Source: Candidatus Omnitrophota bacterium (GTDB taxonomy: Bacteria > Ratteibacteria > UBA8468 > MWAK01). Taken from it: DNA of 6,463 nt. The stretch lies in NCBI GenBank assembly GCA_018829455.1, contig JAHJUB010000079.1:1-6463 (forward strand). Reading direction: 5' to 3'. Positions within the stretch are counted from its first letter, which is position 1. Each line of letters begins with the position of its first letter. Both the position numbers and the translations under genes were made by a program. Below the pieces are notes generated by a model that saw only the letters and a list, made by a program, of their open reading frames with translations, did not search any database and had not been told where the DNA came from. This document shows, in pieces, positions 1-5,838 of the stretch.

Positions 1-66
1 TATCAAGGGGTACTTGTCTGGGGCGTGATTTTCATCCTCCTTTGTGTCCGCCGTAGGCGGGCATGA
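1..66 (+). CDS. pstC: PstC, phosphate ABC transporter permease (3' end only, apparently truncated by frameshift)
   Basis: Only the last 21 codons are in the window. They read YQGVLVWGVIFILLCV followed by RRRRA and a TGA at 64-66. The hydrophobic run fits the last transmembrane helix of PstC, the partner of PstA in the inner-membrane phosphate channel, and the gene lies directly upstream of pstA. The end is odd. In the +1 frame, positions 77-157 read MILNVTATYISRLG and on to a basic tail, which looks like the normal PstC C-terminus. That frame stops at 155-157, overlapping the pstA start as ATGA. A palindromic stretch at about 48-75 lies exactly where the frame changes. I infer a short insertion that ended the protein early, leaving four arginines after the helix. 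A sequencing error is the main alternative. Identity rests mostly on context. Confidence 0.72.
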   Translation, partial: YQGVLVWGVIFILLCVRRRRA

Positions 67-75
67 AAGTTTCAT
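48..75. repeat. Tandem short palindromes inside the pstC 3' end
   Basis: Two adjacent hairpins occur here. CCGCC-GTA-GGCGG (48-60) is a perfect 5-bp stem. ATGAAA-G-TTTCAT (63-75) is a perfect 6-bp stem around one base. They sit at the point where PstC-like coding switches from frame 1 to frame 2, so the sequence looks inserted (net length 3n+1). The TGA ending frame 1 lies inside the second palindrome. I infer a small dispersed palindromic element; other copies would be needed to prove it. Confidence 0.55.
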
Positions 76-153
76 TATGATTCTAAACGTAACAGCCACC
101 TACATCTCGCGTCTGGGGCTTAAAACAGAATCCCTTTCAAAAGGACGGGTTAA

Positions 154-1002
154 ATGAAATTTCTGCGGCGTAATCCGGTCACAACCCAGCGGCTGGCTGA
201 CACCTATTTCAGCATCATGGCCATTCTGGTCCTTTTTGTTCTCCTCTTTATTTTAGGTTTTATCCTGGTTAAGGGATTGCCGGTTTTGAATTCCGGATTT
301 ATCTTCGGCATACCCAGAGAAATGGGCGAGGCCGGAGGAATTTTTCCAACCATCGTGGGAACATTCCTGCTGCCCCTGGTCGCCCTTTTATTCGCCGTTC
401 CCCTGGGCGTGGGAACCGCCATCTACCTGACCGAATACACCCGGGAAAACCGGTTAACCGCAATTATCAGATTCGGCGCCGAGTGCCTGGCCGGGATTCC
501 GTCAATTATCTTCGGCCTCTTCGGTTTTGTCCTCTTCGTAGTTACGCTGAAGATGGGCTGGTCGCTCCTTTCCGGAGGGCTGACGCTGGCGGTGATGACG
601 CTACCCACCATCATCCGAACCAGCGAGGAATCAATCAAAGCGGTCCCCCGGCATTACCGGGAAGTGGCTTTCTCCCTGGGCGCAACCAAATGGCAGGGGA
701 TAACCAGGGTTGTTCTGCCTTCTGCTCTTTCCGGTATCTTCACTGGTATCATGCTCGCACTCGGCCGCTCCATCGGCGAAACCGCCGCGGTAATCTTCAC
801 GGCCGGCTCTTCCCTGAAAATGCCTGCTTCGGCCCTGGATTCGGTCCGGACAATGGCGGTCCATTTTTACATCCTGGCCCGAGAAGGCATCAGTATGAAA
901 AACGCATACGGCACCGCGGCGCTTCTGGTCTTGATAATTCTGGTCATCAACACCATTGCTTACTACACAATGCATAAATTTCTGGAAAAAACCCATGGCT
1001 AA
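154..1002 (+). CDS. pstA: PstA, phosphate ABC transporter permease
   Basis: This is the second inner-membrane channel subunit of the PstSCAB phosphate importer; with PstC it passes phosphate delivered by periplasmic PstS. At 282 residues it is normal family length. Six hydrophobic segments are visible at about residues 18-40, 68-92, 110-132, 134-154, 192-216 and 252-273. The cytoplasmic EAA loop that docks on the ATPase is clear: EVAFSLGATKWQ from residue 170, then VVLP at 186-189, followed by GRSIGETAAV. The start at 154 is supported by AAGGA at 141-145 and by the ATGA overlap with the ancestral pstC frame. The gene overlaps pstB1 by eight bases (ATGGCTAA), implying translational coupling. 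No unusual residues stand out. Confidence 0.96.
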   Translation: MKFLRRNPVTTQRLADTYFSIMAILVLFVLLFILGFILVKGLPVLNSGFIFGIPREMGEAGGIFPTIVGTFLLPLVALLFAVPLGVGTAIYLTEYTRENRLTAIIRFGAECLAGIPSIIFGLFGFVLFVVTLKMGWSLLSGGLTLAVMTLPTIIRTSEESIKAVPRHYREVAFSLGATKWQGITRVVLPSALSGIFTGIMLALGRSIGETAAVIFTAGSSLKMPASALDSVRTMAVHFYILAREGISMKNAYGTAALLVLIILVINTIAYYTMHKFLEKTHG

Positions 1003-1768
1003 GGAATCAGGAAGGAATAAAATTATAGAAACGATTGGCCTCTCTCTCCAGGGCAACGATGAAATGATTCTTAACTCCATAAACCTTGTCCTGGTCCGTA
1101 ACAGCATCCTGGGTATTATCGGCCCGACCGGCAGCGGAAAAACCTCGTTTTTACGCATCCTGAACCGTCTGATTGAATTTGACGAAGGATACCGGGTATC
1201 CGGCTCGGTTCTCTTTGAAAACAGAGACGTCTTTGACCCTTCCGTGGACCTGGGGGAATTACGCCGGAAAATAGGCATGGTCTTTGCGCTGCCTATTCCG
1301 CTGCCGATGTCCATTCGCCACAACCTGACTTTCGGTCCAAAATTAGCGGGCGTCAAAAACCACGCCGAACTTAACGACCTGATGGAATGCGGACTCAAAG
1401 CCGCCCACCTCTGGGATGAGGTGAAAGACCGCTTAAATCTTTCGGCTCTGAAACTTTCCGGAGGACAGCAGCAGCGGCTCTGCCTGGCCAGGATTATCGC
1501 CCTGAAACCAGAGGTTATACTTCTGGATGACCCCTGCAGCGGTCTGGACCCGATTTCAACCGCTAAAATAGAAGAGGCCATCATCAACCTTAAAAAGGAG
1601 ATTTCGTTCATTCTGGTGACCAACAATACCAAACAGGTTGCGCGCGTTGCCGACCGCGCCGCCTTTTTTCTGCGCGGGGAAATGGTGGAATATAATGAAA
1701 CAAAAAATCTATTCACGGCTCCGAAAGACAAACGAACCGAAGATTATATCGCCGGAAGGTTCGGATGA
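995..1768 (+). CDS. pstB: PstB-type phosphate ABC ATPase, degenerate catalytic residues (PstB1)
   Basis: This is a 257-residue ATP-binding subunit of the phosphate importer. Walker A is intact (GPTGSGKTS, residues 43-51, K49) and so is the signature LSGGQ (154-158). Other catalytic positions are replaced. The Q-loop reads VFALPIPLP with Ala98 where Gln is expected. Walker B ends ILLDDP with Asp179 in place of the catalytic Glu. The H-loop reads VTNN with Asn210 in place of His. The A-loop Tyr is also absent (LQGN at 18-21 against YYG in PstB2). ATP could bind but hydrolysis at this protein's own Walker site should be weak or absent. I chose the ATG at 995 over an in-frame ATG at 956 because it gives the same length and alignment as PstB2. 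It has no strong SD, so it probably depends on coupling to pstA. The 3' end overlaps pstB2 by ATGA. Confidence 0.93.
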   Translation: MAKESGRNKIIETIGLSLQGNDEMILNSINLVLVRNSILGIIGPTGSGKTSFLRILNRLIEFDEGYRVSGSVLFENRDVFDPSVDLGELRRKIGMVFALPIPLPMSIRHNLTFGPKLAGVKNHAELNDLMECGLKAAHLWDEVKDRLNLSALKLSGGQQQRLCLARIIALKPEVILLDDPCSGLDPISTAKIEEAIINLKKEISFILVTNNTKQVARVADRAAFFLRGEMVEYNETKNLFTAPKDKRTEDYIAGRFG

Positions 1769-2538
1769 TATCGATACTGAATATGGATTACAAAATTGAA
1801 ACGCAAAACCTTAACCTCTACTACGGAAAATTCCAGGCGCTCCGGAACGTAGACTGCAGTTTTGAGGCAAACCGGATCACCGCCCTTATTGGGCCATCCG
1901 GCTGCGGCAAATCAACTTTTCTGCGTTGCCTCAACCGCATGAACGACCTTATCCCCGGAGTTAGAACTGAGGGCCGGGTCATCATTAACGATCAGGATAT
2001 TTATACGCCCGGCGCCGACCTTATCTCGCTCCGCAAAAGAATAGGGATGGTTTTCCAGCGGCCTAATCCTTTCCCGCTTTCCGTCAGAGACAACGTCACC
2101 TACGGCCTGAAAATACACAACCTCGCAGATAGGGGCGAATGGGACCAGATCGTGGAAGAAAGTCTGCGCAACACCTGGCTGTGGCACGAATTAAAAGACG
2201 GTCTCCGAAAGGACGCCCGGCTCCTGCCGCTGGACCAGCAGCAGCGGCTCTGCCTGGCTAGAATCGTCGCCACCAAACCGGAAATCATCCTGCTGGACGA
2301 ACCGTGCAGCGCCCTTGACCCGATTGCCACCGAAAAACTGGAAGAGTTGATGCGGACGCTGAAATTGACGTATACCATCGTCATCGTAACCCACAATATG
2401 GACCAGGCGGTCAGGATTTCCGATTCCTGCGGTTTCTTTCTCCTGGGCGACCTGGTTGAATTCGGAACGACCGAGCAGGTATTTGAAAAACCGGCTGATA
2501 CCCGCACCGAAAAATATATTACCGGACACTTCGGCTGA
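1765..2538 (+). CDS. pstB: PstB-type phosphate ABC ATPase, degenerate signature motif (PstB2)
   Basis: This second 257-residue PstB aligns to PstB1 without gaps across all ATPase motifs. It has the A-loop (YYG, 19-21), Walker A GPSGCGKST (43-51, K49), Q-loop VFQRPNPFP with Q98, Walker B ILLDEPCSALD with D178 and E179, and H-loop VTHN with H210. The family signature LSGGQQQR is changed to LPLDQQQR (residues 154-161), removing the Ser and both Gly that normally contact ATP gamma-phosphate in the opposite subunit. A homodimer would therefore lack working composite sites, whereas pairing with PstB1 restores one. GGAAGG at 1754-1759 lies five bases before the ATG at 1765, supporting that start and the ATGA overlap with pstB1. 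A later in-frame ATG at 1783 lacks an SD. Origin by tandem duplication is inferred. Confidence 0.95.
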   Translation: MISILNMDYKIETQNLNLYYGKFQALRNVDCSFEANRITALIGPSGCGKSTFLRCLNRMNDLIPGVRTEGRVIINDQDIYTPGADLISLRKRIGMVFQRPNPFPLSVRDNVTYGLKIHNLADRGEWDQIVEESLRNTWLWHELKDGLRKDARLLPLDQQQRLCLARIVATKPEIILLDEPCSALDPIATEKLEELMRTLKLTYTIVIVTHNMDQAVRISDSCGFFLLGDLVEFGTTEQVFEKPADTRTEKYITGHFG

Positions 2539-2567
2539 TAAAACTGCGGGGCATTGAAAGTTTTTTC

Positions 2568-2625
2568 GTAGTGCGAGGCTTTCAGCCTCGCCTTTAATAA
2601 AGCGACCCTGAAAGGGTCGCACTAC
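2568..2625. repeat. REP-pair-like palindromic element (BIME-like)
   Basis: Two 24-base GTAG-headed hairpin units face each other across a 10-base AT-rich linker (CTTTAATAAA). Unit 1 (2568-2591) is GTAGTG, then CGAGGC-TTTCA-GCCTCG, then C. Unit 2 read on the minus strand (2625-2602) is GTAGTG, then CGACCC-TTTCA-GGGTCG, then C. They differ only by GGC/GCC against CCC/GGG, so both stems stay perfect. The 5' GTAG is the hallmark of REP sequences mobilised by RAYT transposases. The outer GTAGTG and CACTAC also pair. It lies between pstB2 and phoU and may affect mRNA stability or relative expression. Confidence 0.75.
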
Positions 2626-2651
2626 ATTGTGGAATTAAAAGGGGGGTAACT

Positions 2652-3311
2652 ATGGAACGGCACTTTGACCTGGAATTGGAAGAACTGAAACACACCATCC
2701 TAACAATGAGCGGGATGGTGGAAGAGGCAATCAACAAAGCGGTAACTTCCCTGGAAAAACTGTCTCCGGAAATAGCAAACGAAGTGATTCAAGCAGACAC
2801 CCGGATTGACCGGTTGGAAAACGAGATTGACGAAAAGACAATCGCCTTTATTGTCCGCAACCAGCCGGTTGCCGGAGATTTGCGGCTGATTGTCATGGCG
2901 ACCAAGATCGGCACGGACCTGGAACGGATGGCGGACCTGGCGGTTGATATTGCCGAACGCGCTCTGGAACTGACGGGTCAACCTTTAATCAAACCCCTGA
3001 TTGACATCCCTAAACTGGCGCACCTGGCCCAGAAGATGACTCACGAAAGCATTGAATCTTTCATAACCCTGGATGGAGAACTGGCGCGTGCCGTTCGGAC
3101 CCAGGACGATGAAGCCGATTCCTTGAGAGATTTGGTTACCCGGGAACTGACCGAAATTATCAGCCGCGACTGCAGCGTTGCGGCCAGGGCTATCCCGCTC
3201 ATCCTGGTCGCCCGTCATCTGGAACGTATCTGCGACCATGCCACTAATATTGCCGAGGCCGTAGTTTACGTGGCTGAAGCAAAATTAATCAAGCACGGCG
3301 AAGAAGATTAA
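2652..3311 (+). CDS. phoU: PhoU, phosphate signalling and Pst regulator
   Basis: PhoU is a cytoplasmic protein that links the Pst transporter to the PhoR-PhoB two-component system and limits phosphate uptake. The 219 residues are typical length and form two similar helical halves. The metal-binding repeats are visible as DLERMADLAVDI (89-100) and HLERICDHATNI (189-200). The QPVAGDLR segment (71-78) is also characteristic. A purine-rich SD (AGGGGGG, 2640-2646) precedes the ATG at 2652. It is the last gene of the pst operon here, separated from pstB2 by 113 bases that include the palindromic repeat, which could uncouple its expression from the transporter. Its TAA abuts the stop of the opposing transporter gene with no spacer. 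Confidence 0.96.
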   Translation: MERHFDLELEELKHTILTMSGMVEEAINKAVTSLEKLSPEIANEVIQADTRIDRLENEIDEKTIAFIVRNQPVAGDLRLIVMATKIGTDLERMADLAVDIAERALELTGQPLIKPLIDIPKLAHLAQKMTHESIESFITLDGELARAVRTQDDEADSLRDLVTRELTEIISRDCSVAARAIPLILVARHLERICDHATNIAEAVVYVAEAKLIKHGEED

Positions 3312-4616
3312 TCAGTAAAAAGCAATCTTGTATTTCAGCAGGAGAAGAAGGTAGCAGACGATCAGGGCGGCCATCGTGGGCAGGAAAGAATATAAAAACC
3401 AGACGTACCAGTTTATGCGCACACCTTCCTTTCGCAAAAAGGAATAAGCCACAATACCTGCGCTGGCGCCAATCGGAGTAAGATTACCCCCGATATCCAG
3501 ACCGAGACTCGCAGTCCAGACTAACATTCTAATGTTAAAATTGGAGAGGGTGTGCAGCGACTGGATAAGGTAGCCGAACGACATCGCCATCGGCACATTG
3601 TCAATGAACGCGCTGGAAGAAGCCCCACCCCAGAAGATAAGAGAAATAAGTCCGTAGGGTCTCTGGGCAAGATTAAACAAGGACTGACCCGCTCTTTGGA
3701 TTAGGCCAGTCTTCTCCAGACTTCCCACAACCACAAACAGTCCGGCAAAAAACAGGATGGTCTCCAGGTCAATCTTGTAAATAATGTCCTTTAACCTGGG
3801 ATGCCTGCCCCTTAAGGTCAAAACTGCAAAGGCCGGGAGCAAAGAGGTTAAAGCCAGTTCCATGGGCAGGAATTTATGGAAAAGGTCCCGGCCTACCAGT
3901 AAAAAAACGGTGGCGCCCAGTCCCCACAACCCAATTTTGAGAAGAGGCTTATCCGTAATGGCCGCTTCCGGGGAAAGTTTTTTCAATTCTTCTTTTTTCA
4001 GGGTGTCGTTGCATCGGGCGAATTTCTTCCGGTTCATCAGATAAATTACGAGCAGGGCGCTCAGTGACGCTAAAAAACTGATCGGTCCGTTGTGCGCGAG
4101 AAATTGAGTGAAGCCAAGGTTGAACCTGGCGCCCAAAATTATGTTGGGTGGGTCGCCCATTAATGTGCCGGCGCCGCCGATGTTGGCCAGGCATACTTCC
4201 CCTACAATCACGGGGATAGGATCAAACTTTAAGATTTTGCTCAGGGCATAGGTGAGGGCGGACATAAATACAAGCACCGTAATAGAACCCATAAAAGAGG
4301 AAAGAACCCAGGCTAGCATTGGAAAAACAATGAGGATTTTCAGGGGGTTATAATTTAATCTCTGTCCGACCTTCAGAGCTAGGTAGTTGAAAAATCCTGA
4401 TTCGGCCAAGACCTTTACCAACAGGAAGATTCCGAAGAGAAATCCGATGGTTTCCAGGTCTATGTACCGGGCGGCTTCTTCAAAACTAAAGACCCGGAAA
4501 AAGATGAGCAACAGGGCGCCAAAAATGGCGGTGTAGAGCCGGGGAATTCTTTCCAGGCCGATCAGAATATAAGATATCAAAAAAACAGAGAGCGCAATGA
4601 TTTCTGGTTTAACCAT
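3312..4616 (-). CDS. ArsB/NhaD-type ion transporter superfamily permease
   Basis: This is a strongly hydrophobic 434-residue inner-membrane protein of the ion transporter (ArsB/NhaD/CitM) superfamily. Conserved pieces are ANIGGAGTLMGDPPN (144-158), SAFIDNVPM (335-343) and GLDIGGNLTPIGASAG (372-387), the regions that form the substrate and ion site in this superfamily. An internal duplication is visible: IDLETIGFLFGIFLLVKVL at 52-70 matches IDLETILFFAGLFVVVGSL at 282-300, the expected two-fold repeat. Substrate cannot be told from sequence; arsenite, Na+/H+ exchange and inorganic anions are all possible. I chose the ATG at 4616 because it begins just before the first helix, as in relatives. 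A TTG at 4658 would add 14 residues and overlap the CBS gene. AAGGGG lies upstream but is farther than ideal. It probably forms a unit with the CBS gene 23 bases upstream. Confidence 0.88.
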   Translation of the reverse strand: MVKPEIIALSVFLISYILIGLERIPRLYTAIFGALLLIFFRVFSFEEAARYIDLETIGFLFGIFLLVKVLAESGFFNYLALKVGQRLNYNPLKILIVFPMLAWVLSSFMGSITVLVFMSALTYALSKILKFDPIPVIVGEVCLANIGGAGTLMGDPPNIILGARFNLGFTQFLAHNGPISFLASLSALLVIYLMNRKKFARCNDTLKKEELKKLSPEAAITDKPLLKIGLWGLGATVFLLVGRDLFHKFLPMELALTSLLPAFAVLTLRGRHPRLKDIIYKIDLETILFFAGLFVVVGSLEKTGLIQRAGQSLFNLAQRPYGLISLIFWGGASSSAFIDNVPMAMSFGYLIQSLHTLSNFNIRMLVWTASLGLDIGGNLTPIGASAGIVAYSFLRKEGVRINWYVWFLYSFLPTMAALIVCYLLLLLKYKIAFY

Positions 4617-4639
4617 CGGGTATTGAGCAGCCCCTTGAC

Positions 4640-5089
4640 TTAAAAGAGACTGCGGCAAATATCGTTGTAGTTTACCAGACCAACCGGTCTGTTCTCTTTG
4701 TCTATTACAATTAACTGGTGGGCATCCCGCTCCTTCATCAGGACAATTGCTTTGATTAAAGAATCTTCTTCGGTTATCGTGAACACCACTTCTTGCATGA
4801 TATCAGCCACAATCAAAAGGTTCTTCAGGCCCTGCATAGTTTCAACGCTATCGGTAAAAAAATCGGCAAAGAAAGGGAGTTTTTCGAGCAATCCTACCTC
4901 CTCCCTTGACAAAAAGAGGTTCGGTAAAACATCTTTCAGGCTCACCAGACCCATCAGGCGGCCTTTTTCGTCAACAACCGGCAGGATACTATGAACCGAA
5001 CCGGCAAAAATCTTTAAAACTACAGAAAAAGCGGTGTTGCGGTGCAGCAGCGGAACTTCTTTATTCATTACATCTTTTACCTTCTTCAT
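4640..5089 (-). CDS. Tandem CBS-domain protein
   Basis: This 149-residue soluble protein consists of two CBS domains, roughly residues 5-58 (VKDVMNKEVPLL to GLVSLKDVL) and 94-149 (VADIMQEVVFTI to GLVNYNDI). CBS pairs (Bateman modules) bind adenosine nucleotides or other charged ligands and often gate transporters and enzymes. A linker of about 35 residues (KLPFFADFFTD) separates them. No other domain is present, so it would act in trans. The gene lies directly upstream of the permease on the same strand, which suggests it regulates that transporter, though this is inference from context. The ATG at 5089 gives the typical MKKVKDVM opening; no good SD is visible. A candidate promoter lies at 5123-5151. 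Confidence 0.9.
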   Translation of the reverse strand: MKKVKDVMNKEVPLLHRNTAFSVVLKIFAGSVHSILPVVDEKGRLMGLVSLKDVLPNLFLSREEVGLLEKLPFFADFFTDSVETMQGLKNLLIVADIMQEVVFTITEEDSLIKAIVLMKERDAHQLIVIDKENRPVGLVNYNDICRSLF

Positions 5090-5122
5090 CAGTCTGGGTA
5101 TTCGTCAAATTCCTAGGCAATT

Positions 5123-5151
5123 AAGTTAAACTTACTCCGCCCTTATGTCAA
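5123..5151 (-). promoter_or_regulatory. Candidate sigma70-type promoter for the CBS-permease unit
   Basis: On the minus strand TTGACA (5151-5146) is followed by a 17-base spacer and TAACTT (5128-5123), a weak -10. The -35 overlaps the last codons of mazF. The predicted start site near 5116 gives a short leader before the ATG at 5089. The perfect -35 and ideal spacing favour it; the poor -10 lowers confidence. Confidence 0.42.
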
Positions 5152-5481
5152 TAATGTTAATAACTTATCGAGAACTTCTTTAACGGTTGCCTCTGGCAAA
5201 GCACACACGAATTCTGCATTCCGTGTGCGCCAGTCAAGATTCTTGACCTGATCTGATAAAATGACACCCGTCACAGGGAGTCCCTTCGGAACACATACTT
5301 CAAACGGGTATTCCTTGATTTGACCGGTAATCGGACACAGAACCGCTAAGCCGACCTTTCGATTGTATGCTTCAGGAGACAATACAACGGCAGGACGACG
5401 GCCTGATTGTTCATGTCCAGTCTGCGGACTCAACGAAATCCATACAATGTCTCCGCGGGCCGGGAAATACTCTTTTTTCAC
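5143..5481 (-). CDS. mazF: MazF endoribonuclease toxin
   Basis: This is a type II toxin of the MazF/PemK family, which cleaves mRNA at short sequences and is neutralised by MazE. With the GTG at 5481 as start the protein is 112 residues, and the catalytic residues match E. coli MazF numbering: R29 in GRRPAVVLSP and T52 in CPITGQIKEYPFEV. The N-terminal GDIVW, the GHEQSG loop and LSDQVKNLDWR are also typical. The GTG at 5481 overlaps the mazE stop as GTGA and follows AAGGAA at suitable spacing; a second GTG at 5484 would add one residue. The gene appears intact, so the toxin is probably active. It is co-transcribed with mazE. Its 3' end overlaps the candidate promoter of the CBS gene. Confidence 0.95.
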   Translation of the reverse strand: MKKEYFPARGDIVWISLSPQTGHEQSGRRPAVVLSPEAYNRKVGLAVLCPITGQIKEYPFEVCVPKGLPVTGVILSDQVKNLDWRTRNAEFVCALPEATVKEVLDKLLTLLT

Positions 5482-5720
5482 CACACTTCCTTTCCGGTCC
5501 GTTTCCCCGTATCAACCCCATCGTGAATATTATTCCTATTTACTTTATCAAGCAGTTTTTCGAGCGTCCGCTTTCCTTGTTTCACGGGATTCACAAGCAG
5601 CTTTCCTTTCCAAAATGTTATCTCAACGGTGGAATTGTTTTGGATGTGCATATTCGCGGCAAAAGCCATCGGAATCCGCATTGCCAAACTATTGCCCCAT
5701 TTTCCTACTCGTGTTCTCAT
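5478..5720 (-). CDS. mazE: MazE antitoxin
   Basis: This 80-residue antitoxin has an N-terminal AbrB-like swapped-hairpin DNA-binding domain (about residues 1-46) starting RVGKWGNSLAMRIP, nearly the family consensus. The acidic, flexible C-terminal part that wraps the toxin ends GKEVW, like the C-terminus of E. coli MazE. MazE-MazF complexes normally repress their own promoter. The ATG at 5720 follows a perfect AGGAGG (5732-5727) with six bases between, so antitoxin translation should be strong. The mazF start, a GTG with a tight overlap, should be weaker, in keeping with an antitoxin excess. Confidence 0.95.
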   Translation of the reverse strand: MRTRVGKWGNSLAMRIPMAFAANMHIQNNSTVEITFWKGKLLVNPVKQGKRTLEKLLDKVNRNNIHDGVDTGKRTGKEVW

Positions 5721-5726
5721 TGTTAT

Positions 5727-5732
5727 CCTCCT
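5727..5732 (-). promoter_or_regulatory. Consensus ribosome binding site of mazE
   Basis: AGGAGG on the minus strand, six bases before the mazE ATG. It is the strongest SD in the window and contrasts with abiEi on the other side of the same intergenic region, which has none. Confidence 0.85.
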
Positions 5733-5742
5733 CTGTTTCTAC

Positions 5743-5756
5743 ATTGAGTATACAAT
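5743..5756. promoter_or_regulatory. Candidate MazE/MazEF operator over the mazEF -10
   Basis: ATTGAGTATACAAT is an imperfect dyad with 4-bp perfect outer arms (ATTG and CAAT). It covers the -10 hexamer of the mazEF promoter. Placement fits autorepression by MazEF, but the dyad is short, AT-rich and could be chance. Confidence 0.4.
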
Positions 5757-5775
5757 AAGTCTCTATAAATGTCAA
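5747..5775 (-). promoter_or_regulatory. mazEF promoter
   Basis: On the minus strand TTGACA (5775-5770), a 17-base spacer and TATACT (5752-5747) form a near-consensus sigma70-type promoter. Transcription should begin near 5740, giving a leader of about 20 bases that contains the AGGAGG. Confidence 0.8.
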
Positions 5776-5809
5776 TTGACCCGTATTGCCCATCGTTACC
5801 CCTCTGAAT

Positions 5810-5838
5810 TTGACAGCGTAGAAAAAATGGATTAAAAT
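5810..5838 (+). promoter_or_regulatory. abiE promoter
   Basis: TTGACA (5810-5815), a 17-base spacer and TAAAAT (5833-5838) form a near-consensus sigma70-type promoter. The expected start site, about seven bases after the -10, is near 5845, only about four bases before the abiEi ATG, so the transcript would be effectively leaderless. It runs back to back with the mazEF promoter; the two -35 elements are 34 bases apart. Confidence 0.78.

Noticed and set aside
41..80. Programmed ribosomal frameshift at the pstC end
   Set aside because: No slippery heptamer with a suitable spacing is visible, and the frame switch coincides with an insertion-like palindrome that would itself be translated as foreign residues.
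483..977. Plus-strand 164-codon frame inside pstA
   Set aside because: Composition is low-complexity His/Gly/Arg/Pro, typical of an out-of-frame reading, and it lies wholly inside pstA.
956..994. N-terminal extension of PstB1 from an ATG at 956
   Set aside because: It would add 13 residues encoded within the last pstA helix. The ATG at 995 gives a protein that aligns end to end with PstB2.
631..1731. Long minus-strand open frame of 366 codons antisense to pstA and pstB1
   Set aside because: The translation is rich in Arg and Ser with no domain, and both plus-strand genes over it are unmistakable. It is a shadow of their codon usage.
2568..2625. Rho-independent terminator between pstB2 and phoU
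   Set aside because: The hairpins are not followed by a T tract on either reading direction (the T6 run lies before the element on the plus strand and AT-poor sequence follows), and the two-unit GTAG structure fits a REP doublet better. On the minus strand the A6 run does give T-poor flank too.
5363..5758. Plus-strand frames opposite mazE and mazF
   Set aside because: They are antisense to two clear, well-conserved toxin-antitoxin genes with their own SD and promoter, and show no recognisable domain.
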